A stretch of 64,000 bases of DNA from assembly GCF_017573505.1 (NCBI RefSeq), contig NZ_JAGEOJ010000026.1, positions 105,823 to 169,822 of the forward strand, in the 5' to 3' direction. The notes below the pieces were generated by a model. It had not been told where the DNA came from, searched no databases, and worked only from the letters and a program-made list of their open reading frames with translations. A program made the translations under genes and the position numbers. This DNA is from Actinomadura barringtoniae. Lineage in GTDB: Bacteria > Actinomycetota > Actinomycetes > Streptosporangiales > Streptosporangiaceae. This document shows positions 1 to 9,909 of this stretch, one piece after another; the first letter of the stretch is position 1; every line of letters starts with the position of its first letter.

Positions 1-718
1 GCTCGGCGCCCGGCTCCAGCAGGCTCCCGCCGCCGTACTCGGCGATCAGGTCGTCGCCCGCCTCGGCACGGAGCTTGAGCAGCCGCGCCACGTCCAGGCC
101 GTCCGGGTCGTACAGCCCGCCCCGTACGGTCGAGATCGCGACCACCGACGCCCCCAGCTCGACCAGCCGCCGGGCGGCCGCGTGCCCGACCGCGCCGAAG
201 CCCTGCACGACGACCCGCGCGCCGGACATCGGCAGCCCGGCCTCCTGGGCGGCCGCGTCGGTCACCTCGGCGACGCCGAACCCGGTCACGCCCAGCTCGT
301 CGTACGGCATGCCGCCGAGCGCGTGCGGCGTGCCGACCGCCGCGCCCCGGTCGCCCAGCTCGTCCTGAACGATCGCCGCGTCGCGTTCGGTGAGGCCCAT
401 GTCCAGGCCCACCACGTACTCCGCCGGGATCTCCTTGGCGAGCGCCCGCACGAACGCCCGCAGGATCGCCTCCTTGTCGGGCGAGGCGGGGTCGGCGACG
501 ATGCCCGCCTTCGCGCCGCCATAGAACAGGTCCACGCCCGCCCACTTGTAGGTCATGACGCGGGCGAGCCTGGCGACCTCGTGCACGGTGACGGTCGGGC
601 TCATCCGCATGCCGCCCTTGCCCATGCCGCGCGCGGTGTTGTCGATGACGAGGACGCCCTTCATCCCGGTGCGGGAGTCGGAGACGCAGACGACCCGTTC
701 GGGCCCCCACTCGTCCAT
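1..718 (-). CDS. Glu/Leu/Phe/Val dehydrogenase, C-terminus beyond window
   Basis: Oxidative deamination (or reductive amination) of an amino acid with NAD(P), cytoplasmic. About 239 residues are visible. The N-terminal dimerisation domain holds the substrate-binding GGMRMSP stretch (about residues 36-42) and the catalytic-lysine motif FYGGAKAGI (Lys about 70). The nucleotide-binding domain follows with GARVVVQGFGAVGHAAA, a GxGxxGxxA-type fold. The ATG at 718 is used here; a TTG at 739, overlapping the stop of the upstream gene, is in frame and would add seven residues. It is the third gene of the operon with aldehyde dehydrogenase and FAD oxidase, so it probably handles the amino group released by that pathway. 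Glutamate, leucine or valine specificity cannot be told by eye. Confidence 0.9.
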   Translation of the reverse strand, partial: MDEWGPERVVCVSDSRTGMKGVLVIDNTARGMGKGGMRMSPTVTVHEVARLARVMTYKWAGVDLFYGGAKAGIVADPASPDKEAILRAFVRALAKEIPAEYVVGLDMGLTERDAAIVQDELGDRGAAVGTPHALGGMPYDELGVTGFGVAEVTDAAAQEAGLPMSGARVVVQGFGAVGHAAARRLVELGASVVAISTVRGGLYDPDGLDVARLLKLRAEAGDDLIAEYGGGSLLEPGAE

Positions 719-731
719 CAGCGAGAAGACG

Positions 732-1883
732 TCAGACAAGGTTGATCTCCGGGCGGAGCCGGTCGCCTTCGAGGCGCCGGGCGTCGAGCGGGGACACGTC
801 CACGAAGGGCTCGCGGCCGAGGTAGAGATCGCGGACGACCTCGCCGACCGCCGGTCCCATGAGGAAGCCGTGGCCGGAGAAGCCGGTCGCGTACAGGAAC
901 CGGGAGACGCCCGGCGCCTCGCCGATGAGGGCGTTGTGGTCGGGCGACACCTCGTACAGCCCGGCCCAGCCGGTGGTGAGGCCGACGTCCAGCAGGCTCG
1001 GCGCGCGTACGGCCATCGCCTCGCCGAGCCCGGCCATCCACGCGTCGTCGCGGTCGAGGCGGAACCCGGGTTGCTCGTCGGGGTCGGACATCCCGATCAT
1101 CAGCCCCTGGCCCTCGCCGTGGAAGTAGAACGACGTCTCGAAGTCGATCGTCATCGGGACCGGGCGCGCCAGGTCGCGCAGGCCCGGCATCGGCTCAGTG
1201 AAGACGATCTGCCGTCGCAACGGGCTGACGGGCAGGTGCACCCCGGCCATCTCGCCGACCGCCGTGGACCAGGCCCCGGCCGTGCAGATGACCGTGCTCG
1301 TCTCGATGCGGCCCTGCGACGTCCGCACTGCGGCGATGTCGCCGCCGGAGGTCGTCTCGACGTCGAGCAGCTCGCAGTGCGTGAGGATGCGGGCGCCGTG
1401 GCGGCGCGCGGCGGTCGCGTAGCCGAGCACGACCGACTCGGGCGTGCAGTGCCCGTCGTCCGGGGAGAACGCCGCCGCCAGGATCCCGTCTGTCTCGATG
1501 AGCGGCGAGAGCTCCCTGGCCTCCGCCGGGGTGATCATGCGGCTCGGCACGCCCAGCTCGTTCTGCAGCGCGACGCTCCGCTCGAACGCCTCGACGTCCT
1601 CGGGCCTGGACAGCAGGAAGAGGTAGCCGACGCGGTGCAGGTCGATCTCCTGGCCGGGGCGCTGCGCGAAGCCGTTGAACGCCTCCAGGCTGCGCGCGCC
1701 GAGCCGGATGTTGACCTCGTCGGAGAACTGCGCCCGCACGCCGCCCGCGGCCTTGCACGTCGAGCCGGAGCCGAGATCGTCCCGTTCGACCAGGACCACG
1801 TCGCGCACGCCCGCCTCGGCGAGGTGGAACGCGATGCTCGTGCCCATCACCCCGCCGCCGACGATCACCACCTCGGCCTGCAT
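732..1883 (-). CDS. FAD-dependent amine/amino-acid oxidase (DAO/sarcosine oxidase-like family)
   Basis: A 383-residue flavoenzyme of the glycine/sarcosine oxidase family that oxidises an amine or imino acid. The N-terminus has the dinucleotide-binding motif VIVGGGVMGTSIA (residues 6-18) followed by an acidic LVERDD strand end. The C-terminus has YATGFSGHGFLMGPAVGE, the family's flavin-binding loop. The start is fixed by TGATG: its ATG shares one base with the stop of the aldehyde dehydrogenase upstream, so the two are translationally coupled. The likely pathway is FAD oxidation of an imino or amino acid to a semialdehyde, then aldehyde dehydrogenase. L-pipecolate, proline-like compounds or sarcosine are all possible substrates; the choice is inference. 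Confidence 0.88.
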   Translation of the reverse strand: MQAEVVIVGGGVMGTSIAFHLAEAGVRDVVLVERDDLGSGSTCKAAGGVRAQFSDEVNIRLGARSLEAFNGFAQRPGQEIDLHRVGYLFLLSRPEDVEAFERSVALQNELGVPSRMITPAEARELSPLIETDGILAAAFSPDDGHCTPESVVLGYATAARRHGARILTHCELLDVETTSGGDIAAVRTSQGRIETSTVICTAGAWSTAVGEMAGVHLPVSPLRRQIVFTEPMPGLRDLARPVPMTIDFETSFYFHGEGQGLMIGMSDPDEQPGFRLDRDDAWMAGLGEAMAVRAPSLLDVGLTTGWAGLYEVSPDHNALIGEAPGVSRFLYATGFSGHGFLMGPAVGEVVRDLYLGREPFVDVSPLDARRLEGDRLRPEINLV

Positions 1884-3448
1884 CAGCTCTCGTCCTCCGG
1901 CAACAGGAAGCCCAGATCGGCGTCGATCTCCAGCACGTCCATCTGCGCCTTCTGCAGCCGTCCGGAGTAGTCCCAGTTCATCGACTGCCAGCGGGTGAAC
2001 TGGTCGAGCACCCAGATGCCCGACTGGCGGCTGCCGTTGCCCGAACGGCCGTTGCCGCCGAACGGGAGGTGCGCCTCGGCGCCCGAGGTGGAGTTGTTGA
2101 CGCTGACCATGCCCGCCTTGATGCCGCGCCGGAACGCGAAGGCCTTCTTCGGGTCGGTCGTGTAGATCGCCGAGGAGAGGCCGTAGCCGGGCGCGTTGGC
2201 GAGCGCGATCGCCTCGTCCAGGGTGCGGTACGTGGCGACGCCGATGATCGGGCCGAACGTCTCGTTCCGGAACAGCCGGTCGTCGGGCCCGACGCCGTCC
2301 ACGATCACCGGGTGGTAGAACAGCCCGGCGTCGGGGTCGCCGGTGAAGCCCTCCCGGGGCTCCTTGCCGGTGATCCGCCCGACCGCCGTGGAGCCATAGG
2401 TCGTGTGGCGTTCCGGGTCGATCCAGCCCAGATAGGTCTCGAAGCCGTCCGCGAACCGTTCGTTGATCATCGGGCCGAAGAGCACGTCCTGCGCCGGGTC
2501 GCCGACCGTGGCCGCGCGCGTCACCGCGTCCAGCAGCCGCACGAACTCGTCGTGAACGTACTCGTGCACGATCGCCGTACCGAGCGAGGTGCAGCGCTGG
2601 CCCGCCGTGCCGAAGCCGGAGAAGAGCGCGCCCTCGACGGCCAGGTCGAGCTCGGCGTCCTCGGTGACCACCATCGGGTTCTTGCCGCCGAGCTCCAGGC
2701 ACGGCGTCTGCAGGTGACGGCCGCACAGTTCGCCGATCCAGGTGCCGACCTCGGTCGACCCGGTGAAGCCGACCTTGTCGACCAGCCCGTCTCCGAGCGC
2801 CTGTTCCAGGCCGCGGAACGTCTCCTCACCGTCGGCGAAGACCAGGTTGAGCACGCCCTCCGGTACGCCCGCGTGCACGAACAGCTCGAAGAACGCGTTG
2901 GCGCACGAAGCCGCGTACTCGGCGGGCTTCCACACCACCGTGTTGCCGCACAGCAGCGCCGGGACGATGTACCAGGACGGCACCGCGACCGGGAAGTTGC
3001 CCGCCGTGATCACCGACACGACGCCGACCGGGTCGCGGAAGGTGAACAGCTGCTTGTCGGGCATCTCCGACGGCACGGTCTGCCCGTACAGCCGCCGTCC
3101 CTCGCCGAGGAAGAACGCGCAGGTGTCGGCGATCTCCTGGACCTCGCCGAGCGACTCGGCGTACGGCTTGCCGACCTCTCGCGTGACGATCCGCGCCAGC
3201 CGTTCCTTGTTGGCCTCGACCAGCCGTCCCGCGCCCGCGATGACCTGGCCGCGGATCGGCGGCGGAACGTCGCGCCAGGCCTCCTGGGCATCCCTCGCGG
3301 CCCGGCAGGCGTCCACGAACAGCCCGGCGTCGCCGAGCGCGACGTCGGCGACCCGTTCATCGGTACGGGAGGGGTCGGTGGAGGCGTACGTGCGCGCGGC
3401 CGGCCCCACGCGGGACCCGGCGATGATGGAGGACAGCGTCGTCGACAT
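1883..3448 (-). CDS. NAD(P)-dependent aldehyde dehydrogenase, ALDH7/semialdehyde type
   Basis: A 521-residue aldehyde dehydrogenase. It carries the catalytic Glu in LELGGKNP (Glu252), the catalytic Cys in FGTAGQRCTSL (Cys286), the oxyanion Asn in AGNFPVAVP (Asn151) and the late PFGGNGRSGNGSRQSG segment. GQRCTS and the C-terminal pattern recall the ALDH7 / piperideine-6-carboxylate (aminoadipate semialdehyde) dehydrogenase branch, but substrate is not proven. The ATG at 3448 was chosen because homology-like sequence starts soon after; the frame stays open to 3499 with a weak extra start. It is the first gene of a minus-strand operon with the FAD oxidase and Glu/Leu dehydrogenase. Confidence 0.9.
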   Translation of the reverse strand: MSTTLSSIIAGSRVGPAARTYASTDPSRTDERVADVALGDAGLFVDACRAARDAQEAWRDVPPPIRGQVIAGAGRLVEANKERLARIVTREVGKPYAESLGEVQEIADTCAFFLGEGRRLYGQTVPSEMPDKQLFTFRDPVGVVSVITAGNFPVAVPSWYIVPALLCGNTVVWKPAEYAASCANAFFELFVHAGVPEGVLNLVFADGEETFRGLEQALGDGLVDKVGFTGSTEVGTWIGELCGRHLQTPCLELGGKNPMVVTEDAELDLAVEGALFSGFGTAGQRCTSLGTAIVHEYVHDEFVRLLDAVTRAATVGDPAQDVLFGPMINERFADGFETYLGWIDPERHTTYGSTAVGRITGKEPREGFTGDPDAGLFYHPVIVDGVGPDDRLFRNETFGPIIGVATYRTLDEAIALANAPGYGLSSAIYTTDPKKAFAFRRGIKAGMVSVNNSTSGAEAHLPFGGNGRSGNGSRQSGIWVLDQFTRWQSMNWDYSGRLQKAQMDVLEIDADLGFLLPEDES

Positions 3449-3527
3449 GCCCCAACTCTGCGACCCGGCGCCCGGAAACGCCAAGATCAGGGAGAGCACG
3501 GTCTACTTACCGCGAGATTAAGCAGCG

Positions 3528-3560
3528 CTGTCTGAGCACTGTCCGAGCTCTATCTGAGGT
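3528..3560. repeat. Three 11-bp tandem repeats at the 3' end of the ProC-like gene
   Basis: Units CTGTCTGAGCA, CTGTCCGAGCT and CTATCTGAGGT lie head to tail. The last one contains the stop codon region of the ProC-like gene (stop at 3550-3552). They fill part of the promoter region of the aldehyde dehydrogenase operon, so they could be a regulatory site or only slipped-strand debris. Confidence 0.5.
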
Positions 3561-4311
3561 CCGCGAGCAGCCCGTCGAGCGCCTTCCCGAGCTCGTGGGC
3601 GTTGGCCTCGTTGAACCAGGTCGTACGGATGCGCTCGTTGTTGCCCTTGGGCGTCTCGTGGTCGGACGCGAGCTGCTGCAGAGAACGGGACTCATCGCCC
3701 AGCGCACGGCCCACGTTCTGGAAGAGCCCCCGCACGTAATGCTCCGCGTCGCCCGCCGGAACGCCGTTGCGTGCGGCCCACTCCGTGAGGGTGACGAGAT
3801 AGGAGAGATGGGCCGTCAGCGTTCCCGTCAGCGCGGAGAAGACGTCGAAGGTCTCCTCGTCCGTGACCGGAAGCGCTCCACCCAACTGGCCGAACAAGGC
3901 GTCCACGACCGGATGGGCCGGGCACGTCACCGTCACGGCCCTCCGCTCGCGCACGGCGGGCAGCGGGATGGCGCGCACCAGCGGGAAGCCGCCGGTGAGC
4001 GACTGCCGTAGATCGTCGTTGCGAACGCCCGCCATCACGTTCACCACGATCTTGTCGTCGCCCACCCGCAGGCCGCCCAGCGCCTCCTGCCGGTCCCCGC
4101 GCCGCACGGCGATGATCACCAGTTCGGAACGGTCCACGACGTCCTGGTTGTCGGCGCACACCTGCACGCTCTCGAAGCGTTCCGCCAGCTCCGCGCCCGT
4201 ACGGGCACCCCGAGGAGACAGGAAGACCTCAGGCGGGTCACCGACCCCGTTACACAGGCCCTCAACGAGAGCCCGGCCGATCTCCCCCACCCCGATGACG
4301 CCGATCCGCAT
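3550..4311 (-). CDS. ProC-like NAD(P)-binding reductase (pyrroline-5-carboxylate reductase family)
   Basis: A 253-residue protein with an N-terminal Rossmann motif IGVIGVGEIGRALVEG (residues 2-17), the VVNVMAGV strand typical of ProC, and a helical C-terminal dimerisation domain. In true ProC the conserved motif is close to RxMPNTP; here it is VRAIPLPAVRE, so this is a divergent member and may not make proline. The family reduces cyclic imines such as pyrroline-5-carboxylate or piperideine-6-carboxylate. Its position upstream of an imino-acid-type oxidase and aldehyde dehydrogenase fits such a substrate. It starts at the ATG at 4311; an upstream in-frame extension lacks family sequence. Confidence 0.8.
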   Translation of the reverse strand: MRIGVIGVGEIGRALVEGLCNGVGDPPEVFLSPRGARTGAELAERFESVQVCADNQDVVDRSELVIIAVRRGDRQEALGGLRVGDDKIVVNVMAGVRNDDLRQSLTGGFPLVRAIPLPAVRERRAVTVTCPAHPVVDALFGQLGGALPVTDEETFDVFSALTGTLTAHLSYLVTLTEWAARNGVPAGDAEHYVRGLFQNVGRALGDESRSLQQLASDHETPKGNNERIRTTWFNEANAHELGKALDGLLADLR

Positions 4312-4394
4312 CACTAGCGACCTCCAGCCTGCGCGTTCAACCAGTTCACGACCATCATGGGGGACTCCGATCATCCTTCGCCCGGACATGGCTC

Positions 4395-4426
4395 AGGGCC
4401 GTCAGATCGCTTGATCTGACGGCCCT
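4395..4426. terminator. Perfect 14-bp hairpin terminator
   Basis: AGGGCCGTCAGATC (4395-4408) and its exact reverse complement (4413-4426) flank a 4-base loop. It lies 29 bp past the stop of the DUF4097 gene on the minus strand. There is no U tract, which is normal for actinomycete terminators. Confidence 0.85.
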
Positions 4427-4455
4427 GTTCGGCCGTTTCATGTGCCGGCCGCGGG

Positions 4456-5118
4456 TCAGAGGCTGCGGGCGGTGATGTCACCGCTGGTGGTCGTGGCGTG
4501 GATGTCGAGGTCGGCGTCACCGTCGTTCTTCAGCGCGTTGCTGACCCGGCCGTGGCTGGTGCCGGCGTCCAGCGAGGCGGAGACGCCGGCCGCGGCGCCG
4601 ACCGTGATGTCGCCGAGCTGGGTCTTCAGGACGACCTTGCCCGCCTTCGCCTCGGCGATCCGGATGTCGCCGCGCTGGGTGGTGATCTCCGCCGGGCCGT
4701 TCAGCCGGCCGACCTCGACGTCGCCGTCGCTGGCGGTCAGCCGCAGGCTCGCCGCCTCGTCGATCTTGATCTGGTGGTACGCGCCGTCGAAGACGACGTC
4801 GCCGAGGCGGCCGACGACCCGGAACTCGGCGGCGGAGGTCTTGGCCTCGACCTTGGAGCCGACGGGCACCTTCACCGTCACCTCGACCGCGCCGGTCGGG
4901 CCGAAGTACTGGTTCTTCACTGCGGACTCGATCCGCAGGACGCCGTCGGCGAACTCGACCGTGGTCTGCTCGGCGGCCTTCACGTCGCGGCCCTTGGAGG
5001 GCTTGGCGGGCAGGACCTCGACCGAGGCGTCGGCCCGCTCGGCGGCGATGACCTGGACGCGGCCGGCCGGGATGGTGACGACGGTGGTGATCGGGGCGGT
5101 GGTGGCGAAGGTCTGCAT
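4456..5118 (-). CDS. DUF4097-family beta-helix protein
   Basis: A 220-residue protein built of short repeated beta strands (patterns such as SDGDVEV, QRGDIRI, QLGDITV, TSGDITA), typical of the DUF4097 putative adhesin family. It has no signal peptide or membrane segment, so as drawn it is cytoplasmic. It is divergent from the MarR-type regulator and shares a 228-bp regulatory region with it. A second DUF4097 protein, with a membrane anchor, sits beside the other ABC exporter of this window (22142-22930). The biochemical role of the family is not known. Confidence 0.8.
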   Translation of the reverse strand: MQTFATTAPITTVVTIPAGRVQVIAAERADASVEVLPAKPSKGRDVKAAEQTTVEFADGVLRIESAVKNQYFGPTGAVEVTVKVPVGSKVEAKTSAAEFRVVGRLGDVVFDGAYHQIKIDEAASLRLTASDGDVEVGRLNGPAEITTQRGDIRIAEAKAGKVVLKTQLGDITVGAAAGVSASLDAGTSHGRVSNALKNDGDADLDIHATTTSGDITARSL

Positions 5119-5162
5119 CGTGGGCTCCTGCGGCTCGTTCTTTCTGACACCGCAAACGCTAC

Positions 5163-5308
5163 GTTGCCTTTCTGATTCACGCAACATACTCGTTGCACAG
5201 TATCCACATTTATGCAGCTCAGGGCTCTAAATTTGTTGCAATGGAACGTGATTCAACGCAACAAGATGCACCGCTTCTTTGCAATGGAATGACGGTGAAC
5301 GCTATAGT
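5163..5308. promoter_or_regulatory. Divergent control region with GTTGC/GCAAC sites and a promoter for the MarR-type gene
   Basis: This AT-richer gap has GTTGC...GCAAC arms (5163-5167/5181-5185), TTGTTGC...GCAACAA arms (5233-5239/5258-5264) and two exact copies of TTGCAATGGAA (5236-5246 and 5279-5289). A good promoter reads rightward: TTGCAA (5279-5284), 18-bp spacer, TATAGT (5303-5308). The second TTGCAATGGAA copy overlaps this -35. This layout is what autorepression by the downstream regulator would look like; that part is inference. Confidence 0.65.
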
Positions 5309-5346
5309 CGGCCCGCGACGCACGCCAGGTCACCAGGGAGGTCCCG

Positions 5347-6075
5347 ATGCCGGGAGGCAGGCTCACCCAGCAGGAACGCCAGCAGATCTCGCTGGGGCTG
5401 GCCGACGGGCTCGCCTACGCGGAGATCGCCCGGCGCCTCGACCGTCCGACCTCGACGGTCACCCGCGAGGTGATGCGCAACGGCGGCCCCACCGGCTACC
5501 GCGCCGACCTGGCCCAGCGCGCGACCCAGCGCCGCGCGCACCGCCGCAAGCAGTCCTCGCCCCGCGGAGTGGAGGCGGCCCCGCAGCCGCACGGCCGCGA
5601 CGCCGAGGCCGTACGCGAGTACAGCGAGCGGCTCACGACCGTCTTCATGACCTCGGGCCTGCCCAAGATGATGGCCCGCGTGCTCGGCTGCCTCTACACC
5701 ACCGACGCCGGCAGCCTCACCGCGTCCGAGCTCGCCCAGCGCCTCCAGGTCAGCCCCGCGTCGGTGTCCAAGGCGATCACGTTCCTGGAGGGCCTGGACC
5801 TGGTCCGCCGCGAACGCGCCGAGGGCCGCCGCGACCGCTACGTCGTGGACGACGACCTCTGGTACCAGGCGATGGTCCGCAGCGCCGAGGCCAACGACGA
5901 GTTCATCAAGGCCGCGCTCGAAGGCAACGCGGTCCTCGGCACCGGCACCCCGGCCGCCGCCCGCCTGGAGAACGCCGCCCGCTTCCTCGACTTCGTCGGC
6001 GAGCAGATGAAGCGCGCCACCGAGCAGGCCCGCGAGGTCCTCTACACCCGGCCCCCCTCGGACGACGACGCGTAG
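5347..6075 (+). CDS. Two-domain regulator: IS30-like HTH plus MarR/GbsR-type winged helix
   Basis: A 242-residue DNA-binding protein. Residues about 5-50 (LTQQERQQIS...AEIARRL...STVTREV) look like the HTH_38 module found at the start of IS30-type transposases. Residues about 80-190 form a MarR/GbsR-like winged helix with LTASELAQRLQVSPASVSKAITFLEGLDLVRR and the RRDRY wing. No catalytic transposase part is present. A helical tail probably dimerises. It is divergent from a DUF4097 gene and upstream of an ABC exporter, so it probably controls one or both. A terminator right after its stop separates it from the ABC genes. Confidence 0.85.
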   Translation: MPGGRLTQQERQQISLGLADGLAYAEIARRLDRPTSTVTREVMRNGGPTGYRADLAQRATQRRAHRRKQSSPRGVEAAPQPHGRDAEAVREYSERLTTVFMTSGLPKMMARVLGCLYTTDAGSLTASELAQRLQVSPASVSKAITFLEGLDLVRRERAEGRRDRYVVDDDLWYQAMVRSAEANDEFIKAALEGNAVLGTGTPAAARLENAARFLDFVGEQMKRATEQAREVLYTRPPSDDDA

Positions 6076-6081
6076 ACCCCG

Positions 6082-6107
6082 CGTTGTCCACCGGTCGGTG
6101 GACAACG
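6082..6107 (+). terminator. Perfect 11-bp hairpin after the MarR-type gene
   Basis: CGTTGTCCACC (6082-6092) pairs with GGTGGACAACG (6097-6107) around loop GGTC. It starts 7 bp after the regulator's stop. It also lies upstream of the ABC ATPase gene, so an operator role cannot be excluded. Confidence 0.75.
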
Positions 6108-6162
6108 GGTTCAACCGGTCGAGGCTGTCGGCGGTGAGGTGCCCGCGACCAGCATTGACGGC

Positions 6163-6989
<827 letters not shown>

Positions 6990-6993
<4 letters not shown>

Positions 6994-9488
6994 TCAGGAT
7001 CGCGTTGCGCACGCTGCGCTTCCACAAGGGCGGTTTCATCGCCTCGTTCGTCGGGATGTTCCTCGGCGCGGTGATCGTGATCGGCTGCGGCGGGCTGCTG
7101 GAGTCGGGGATCCACCGGGCCGCGCCGCCGCAGCGGCTGGGCGCCGCGCCGGTCGTGGTGACCGGCGACCAGCGCTACCACGGCACGGCGGGCGACGAGG
7201 TGTTCGCCGAGCGGGTCCCGCTGGACGCGGCGCTGGCGGGTCAGCTGGCGTCGGTGCCCGGCGTGTCCGGCGTCGCGACGGACGTGTCGTTCCCCGTCAC
7301 GACGGCGCGTGGTGGCCGGCGGCTCACCGGGCACGGCTGGTCGTCCGCACGGCTCGCCCCGTTCAAGCTCGCACAGGGGTCGGCGCCCACCGCCAGCGGG
7401 CAGGTCGTCGTGTCCGACCGCCTTGGGGTCCGTCCAGGCGACACGATCGAGCTCCTGATGCGCGGCGGTCTCAAGCGCTTCCAGGTGTCCGGCCTGATCA
7501 GCGGCGCCGGCGACACCGCCTTCCTGTCCGACGCGGACGCGGCGCAGGTCGCCGGTCACCCCGGCAAGGTCGACTCCATCGGGCTGTTCACAGCGCCGGA
7601 CGCCGATGTCGCGAAGGTGAAGCGCGACGTCGCCAAGGCGGTCGACGGCCGGCAGGTCTCGGTGCTGACGGGCGACGAACGAGGCCGGGCCGAGAACCCC
7701 GGCGTCATGTCCGAGGGCGAGGACCTGATCCCGCTGGCCGCGGCGTTCGGCGGGCTGTCGGCGATGGTGACGGTGTTCGTGGTGGCCGCGACCCTGGGCC
7801 TGTCGATCCGGCGGCGGCTGCGCGAGACGGCGCTGCTGCGGGCGATCGGCGCCACCCCCGGGCAGGTCCGCCGCCTGATCGTGGGCGAGGCGATGCTGCT
7901 GGCGATGGTCGCCACCGGGCTGGCCTGCCTGCCCGGCCCGCAGGTCGGCCGGTGGCTGCTGGCCGCGTTCGCCGAGGCCGGGGTGGTGCCGGACACGCTG
8001 GCCTACCGGGCCGGGAACGTCCCGATCATCGCCGGGGTCTGCACCGCGCTGCTCACCACGCTCGGCGCCGCGTTCGTCGCGGCCCACGGCGCGGCGCGCA
8101 CCCGGCCCGTCGAGGCGCTGGCCCAGGCGTCGGTGGACACGCGCCGGTTCAGCAAGATCCGCCTGGTCCTCGGGCTCGGCTTCGTCGCAGGCGGCGTCGC
8201 GCTGGCCGTCGGTACGGCCGGGTCGGACGGCCCCGACGCGGCCGGGGTAGCGACCCCCGCCGCGATGGTGTGGACGGCCGGGTTCGCGCTGCTCGGCCCG
8301 TTCCTGTCCAGGGCCGTCACGGCGGCGCTGCACCGGCCGCTCCGCGCAATCACCGGTTACGCCGGCCACCTCGCCACCGAGAACGCCCGGGCCCGTACCG
8401 CCCGGCTGACCGGTGCGGTGCTGCCCGTCATGCTCGCCGCCGGGCTCGCGCTCGCCCTGACCTACATGCAGACCACGCAGAGCAAGGGCTCCCAGGACGT
8501 GTTCGAGGACGGCCTGCGCGCCGACCTGGCCGTCACCTCCCAGACCGGCGGCCTGCCTCTGGAAATGGTCGACCAGATCGCCCACCGGCCCGGCGTCGCG
8601 TCCGCCTCGGCGCAGGTCACCAGCACCGGCTTCATCGAGCCCGCCGCGCTGGCCGGGCCGCTCGTCCACAAGGGTTCCGGCGGGGAGAACGACCCGCGCC
8701 CGCCCACGATGTCGCTCCTGGGCGTCACCGCGTCCGCGGTCACGAACACCACCTCGTTCCGCGCCACCAGCGGCAGCCTCGCCGCCCTCAATGGAGCCAC
8801 CGTCGCGCTGCCGGAACGCTACGCCGCCCCCTACAAGATCGGTGACACCGTCCCCATGAGGCTCGGCGACGGCAGCCGCGCGGCCCTCACGCTGGTCGCC
8901 ACGGTCCACACCCGCCCCGGCTACGAGACCGCGCTCCTCCCCGCGCAGACCCTGCTCCCCCACACCGACAGCGCCCTGGTCCCGCAGATCATGGTGAACG
9001 CCGCTCCCGGCACCAACCCCACCCAACTGGCCCACGCACTCGCCGCCCCCGGCCTCCAGGTGGTCGACCGCGCGACGCTGCGCACCGGGCAGGACGACAC
9101 CCAGGCGTGGATGTCCTGGTTGGTGCTGGGCGTGGTCGTCGGCTACGCCGCGATCGCCCTGGTCAACACCCAGATCGTCGCGACGGGCGAACGCCGCCGC
9201 GAGTTCGGCCTCCTGCGCCTGGCCGGGGCCGCACGCCGCCAGATCGTGCAGATGATGGCGGTCGAGGCCCTCCTGGTCACCGCGGCCGGCATCGCGGCGG
9301 CGTTCCTGGTCGCCGCAGCGACGCTGATCCCGCTCAGCCTGAGCGTCCTGGGCACGCCCGTCCCGTACGGCTCGCCCTGGATCCTCGCCACCGTGGTCAC
9401 CGGGGCCCTGGCCCTGACTCTCGCCGCGACGCTCCTCCCGACCCTCGCCCTCCTGCGCCGCCACCCGGCCGACGCAGTAGCCCCCTAG
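6990..9488 (+). CDS. FtsX-fold ABC permease
   Basis: An 832-residue membrane protein with two FtsX-like modules. A first membrane helix (residues about 15-38) is followed by a large outer domain, then three helices near 250-390, more helices near 395-500, a second outer domain, and three final helices (about 710-825). The GTG start overlaps the ATPase stop by 4 bp, so the pair forms one exporter or mechanotransmission machine. Such pairs in Gram-positive bacteria often act in antimicrobial peptide resistance, lipoprotein release or envelope signalling; the substrate here is unknown. Confidence 0.92.
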
Positions 9489-9502
9489 CCGCTCAAGCCC
9501 CC

Positions 9503-9531
9503 GCGCCCGTACGGTCGCCCCGTACGGGCGC
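9503..9531 (+). terminator. Hairpin terminator after the ABC permease
   Basis: GCGCCCGTACGG (9503-9514) and its exact reverse complement (9520-9531) surround a 5-base loop, 14 bp past the stop of the permease gene. Confidence 0.8.
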
Positions 9532-9564
9532 AGCGGCGTCCCAGCCATGTGGCAAGATCCCGCC

Positions 9565-9909
9565 ATGGAGATCGTCGACGCGGGCCGCTTCGAGCCCGCC
9601 CCGGACGGAGCACCGCAATACCTGGAGCAACTCCGCGTGCCCGCACTCAGCGTGGGGACGTACTCCATCCCCGCAGGCACGATTGACGACCAGTCACCGC
9701 ACTCCGAAGACGAGATCTACGTCGTCGTGAGCGGCCGCGGCTCGTTCACCTCCGGCGGCCGTACGGTCGACGTCGGCCCCGGCATCACGCTGTTCGTCCC
9801 GGCCCACGAAGAGCACCGCTTCCACGACGTGACCGAGGACATGACCGTGCTGGTCTTCTTCGCCCCCGCCTACACAGGTAGTGGCCCCTCGCAGGCAGCG
9901 CACACGTAG
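9565..9909 (+). CDS. Small cupin-domain protein
   Basis: A 114-residue single-domain cupin. The metal-binding motif 1 is PHSEDEIYVVVSGRGSF (His and Glu ligands) and motif 2 is VPAHEEHRFHDV. Cupins of this size may be enzymes or sensory domains; no specific function follows from the sequence. The ATG at 9565 is preferred over the earlier in-frame start at 9547 because the cupin fold begins shortly after it. The last 40 bp overlap tail to tail with the next minus-strand gene. Confidence 0.8.
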   Translation: MEIVDAGRFEPAPDGAPQYLEQLRVPALSVGTYSIPAGTIDDQSPHSEDEIYVVVSGRGSFTSGGRTVDVGPGITLFVPAHEEHRFHDVTEDMTVLVFFAPAYTGSGPSQAAHT

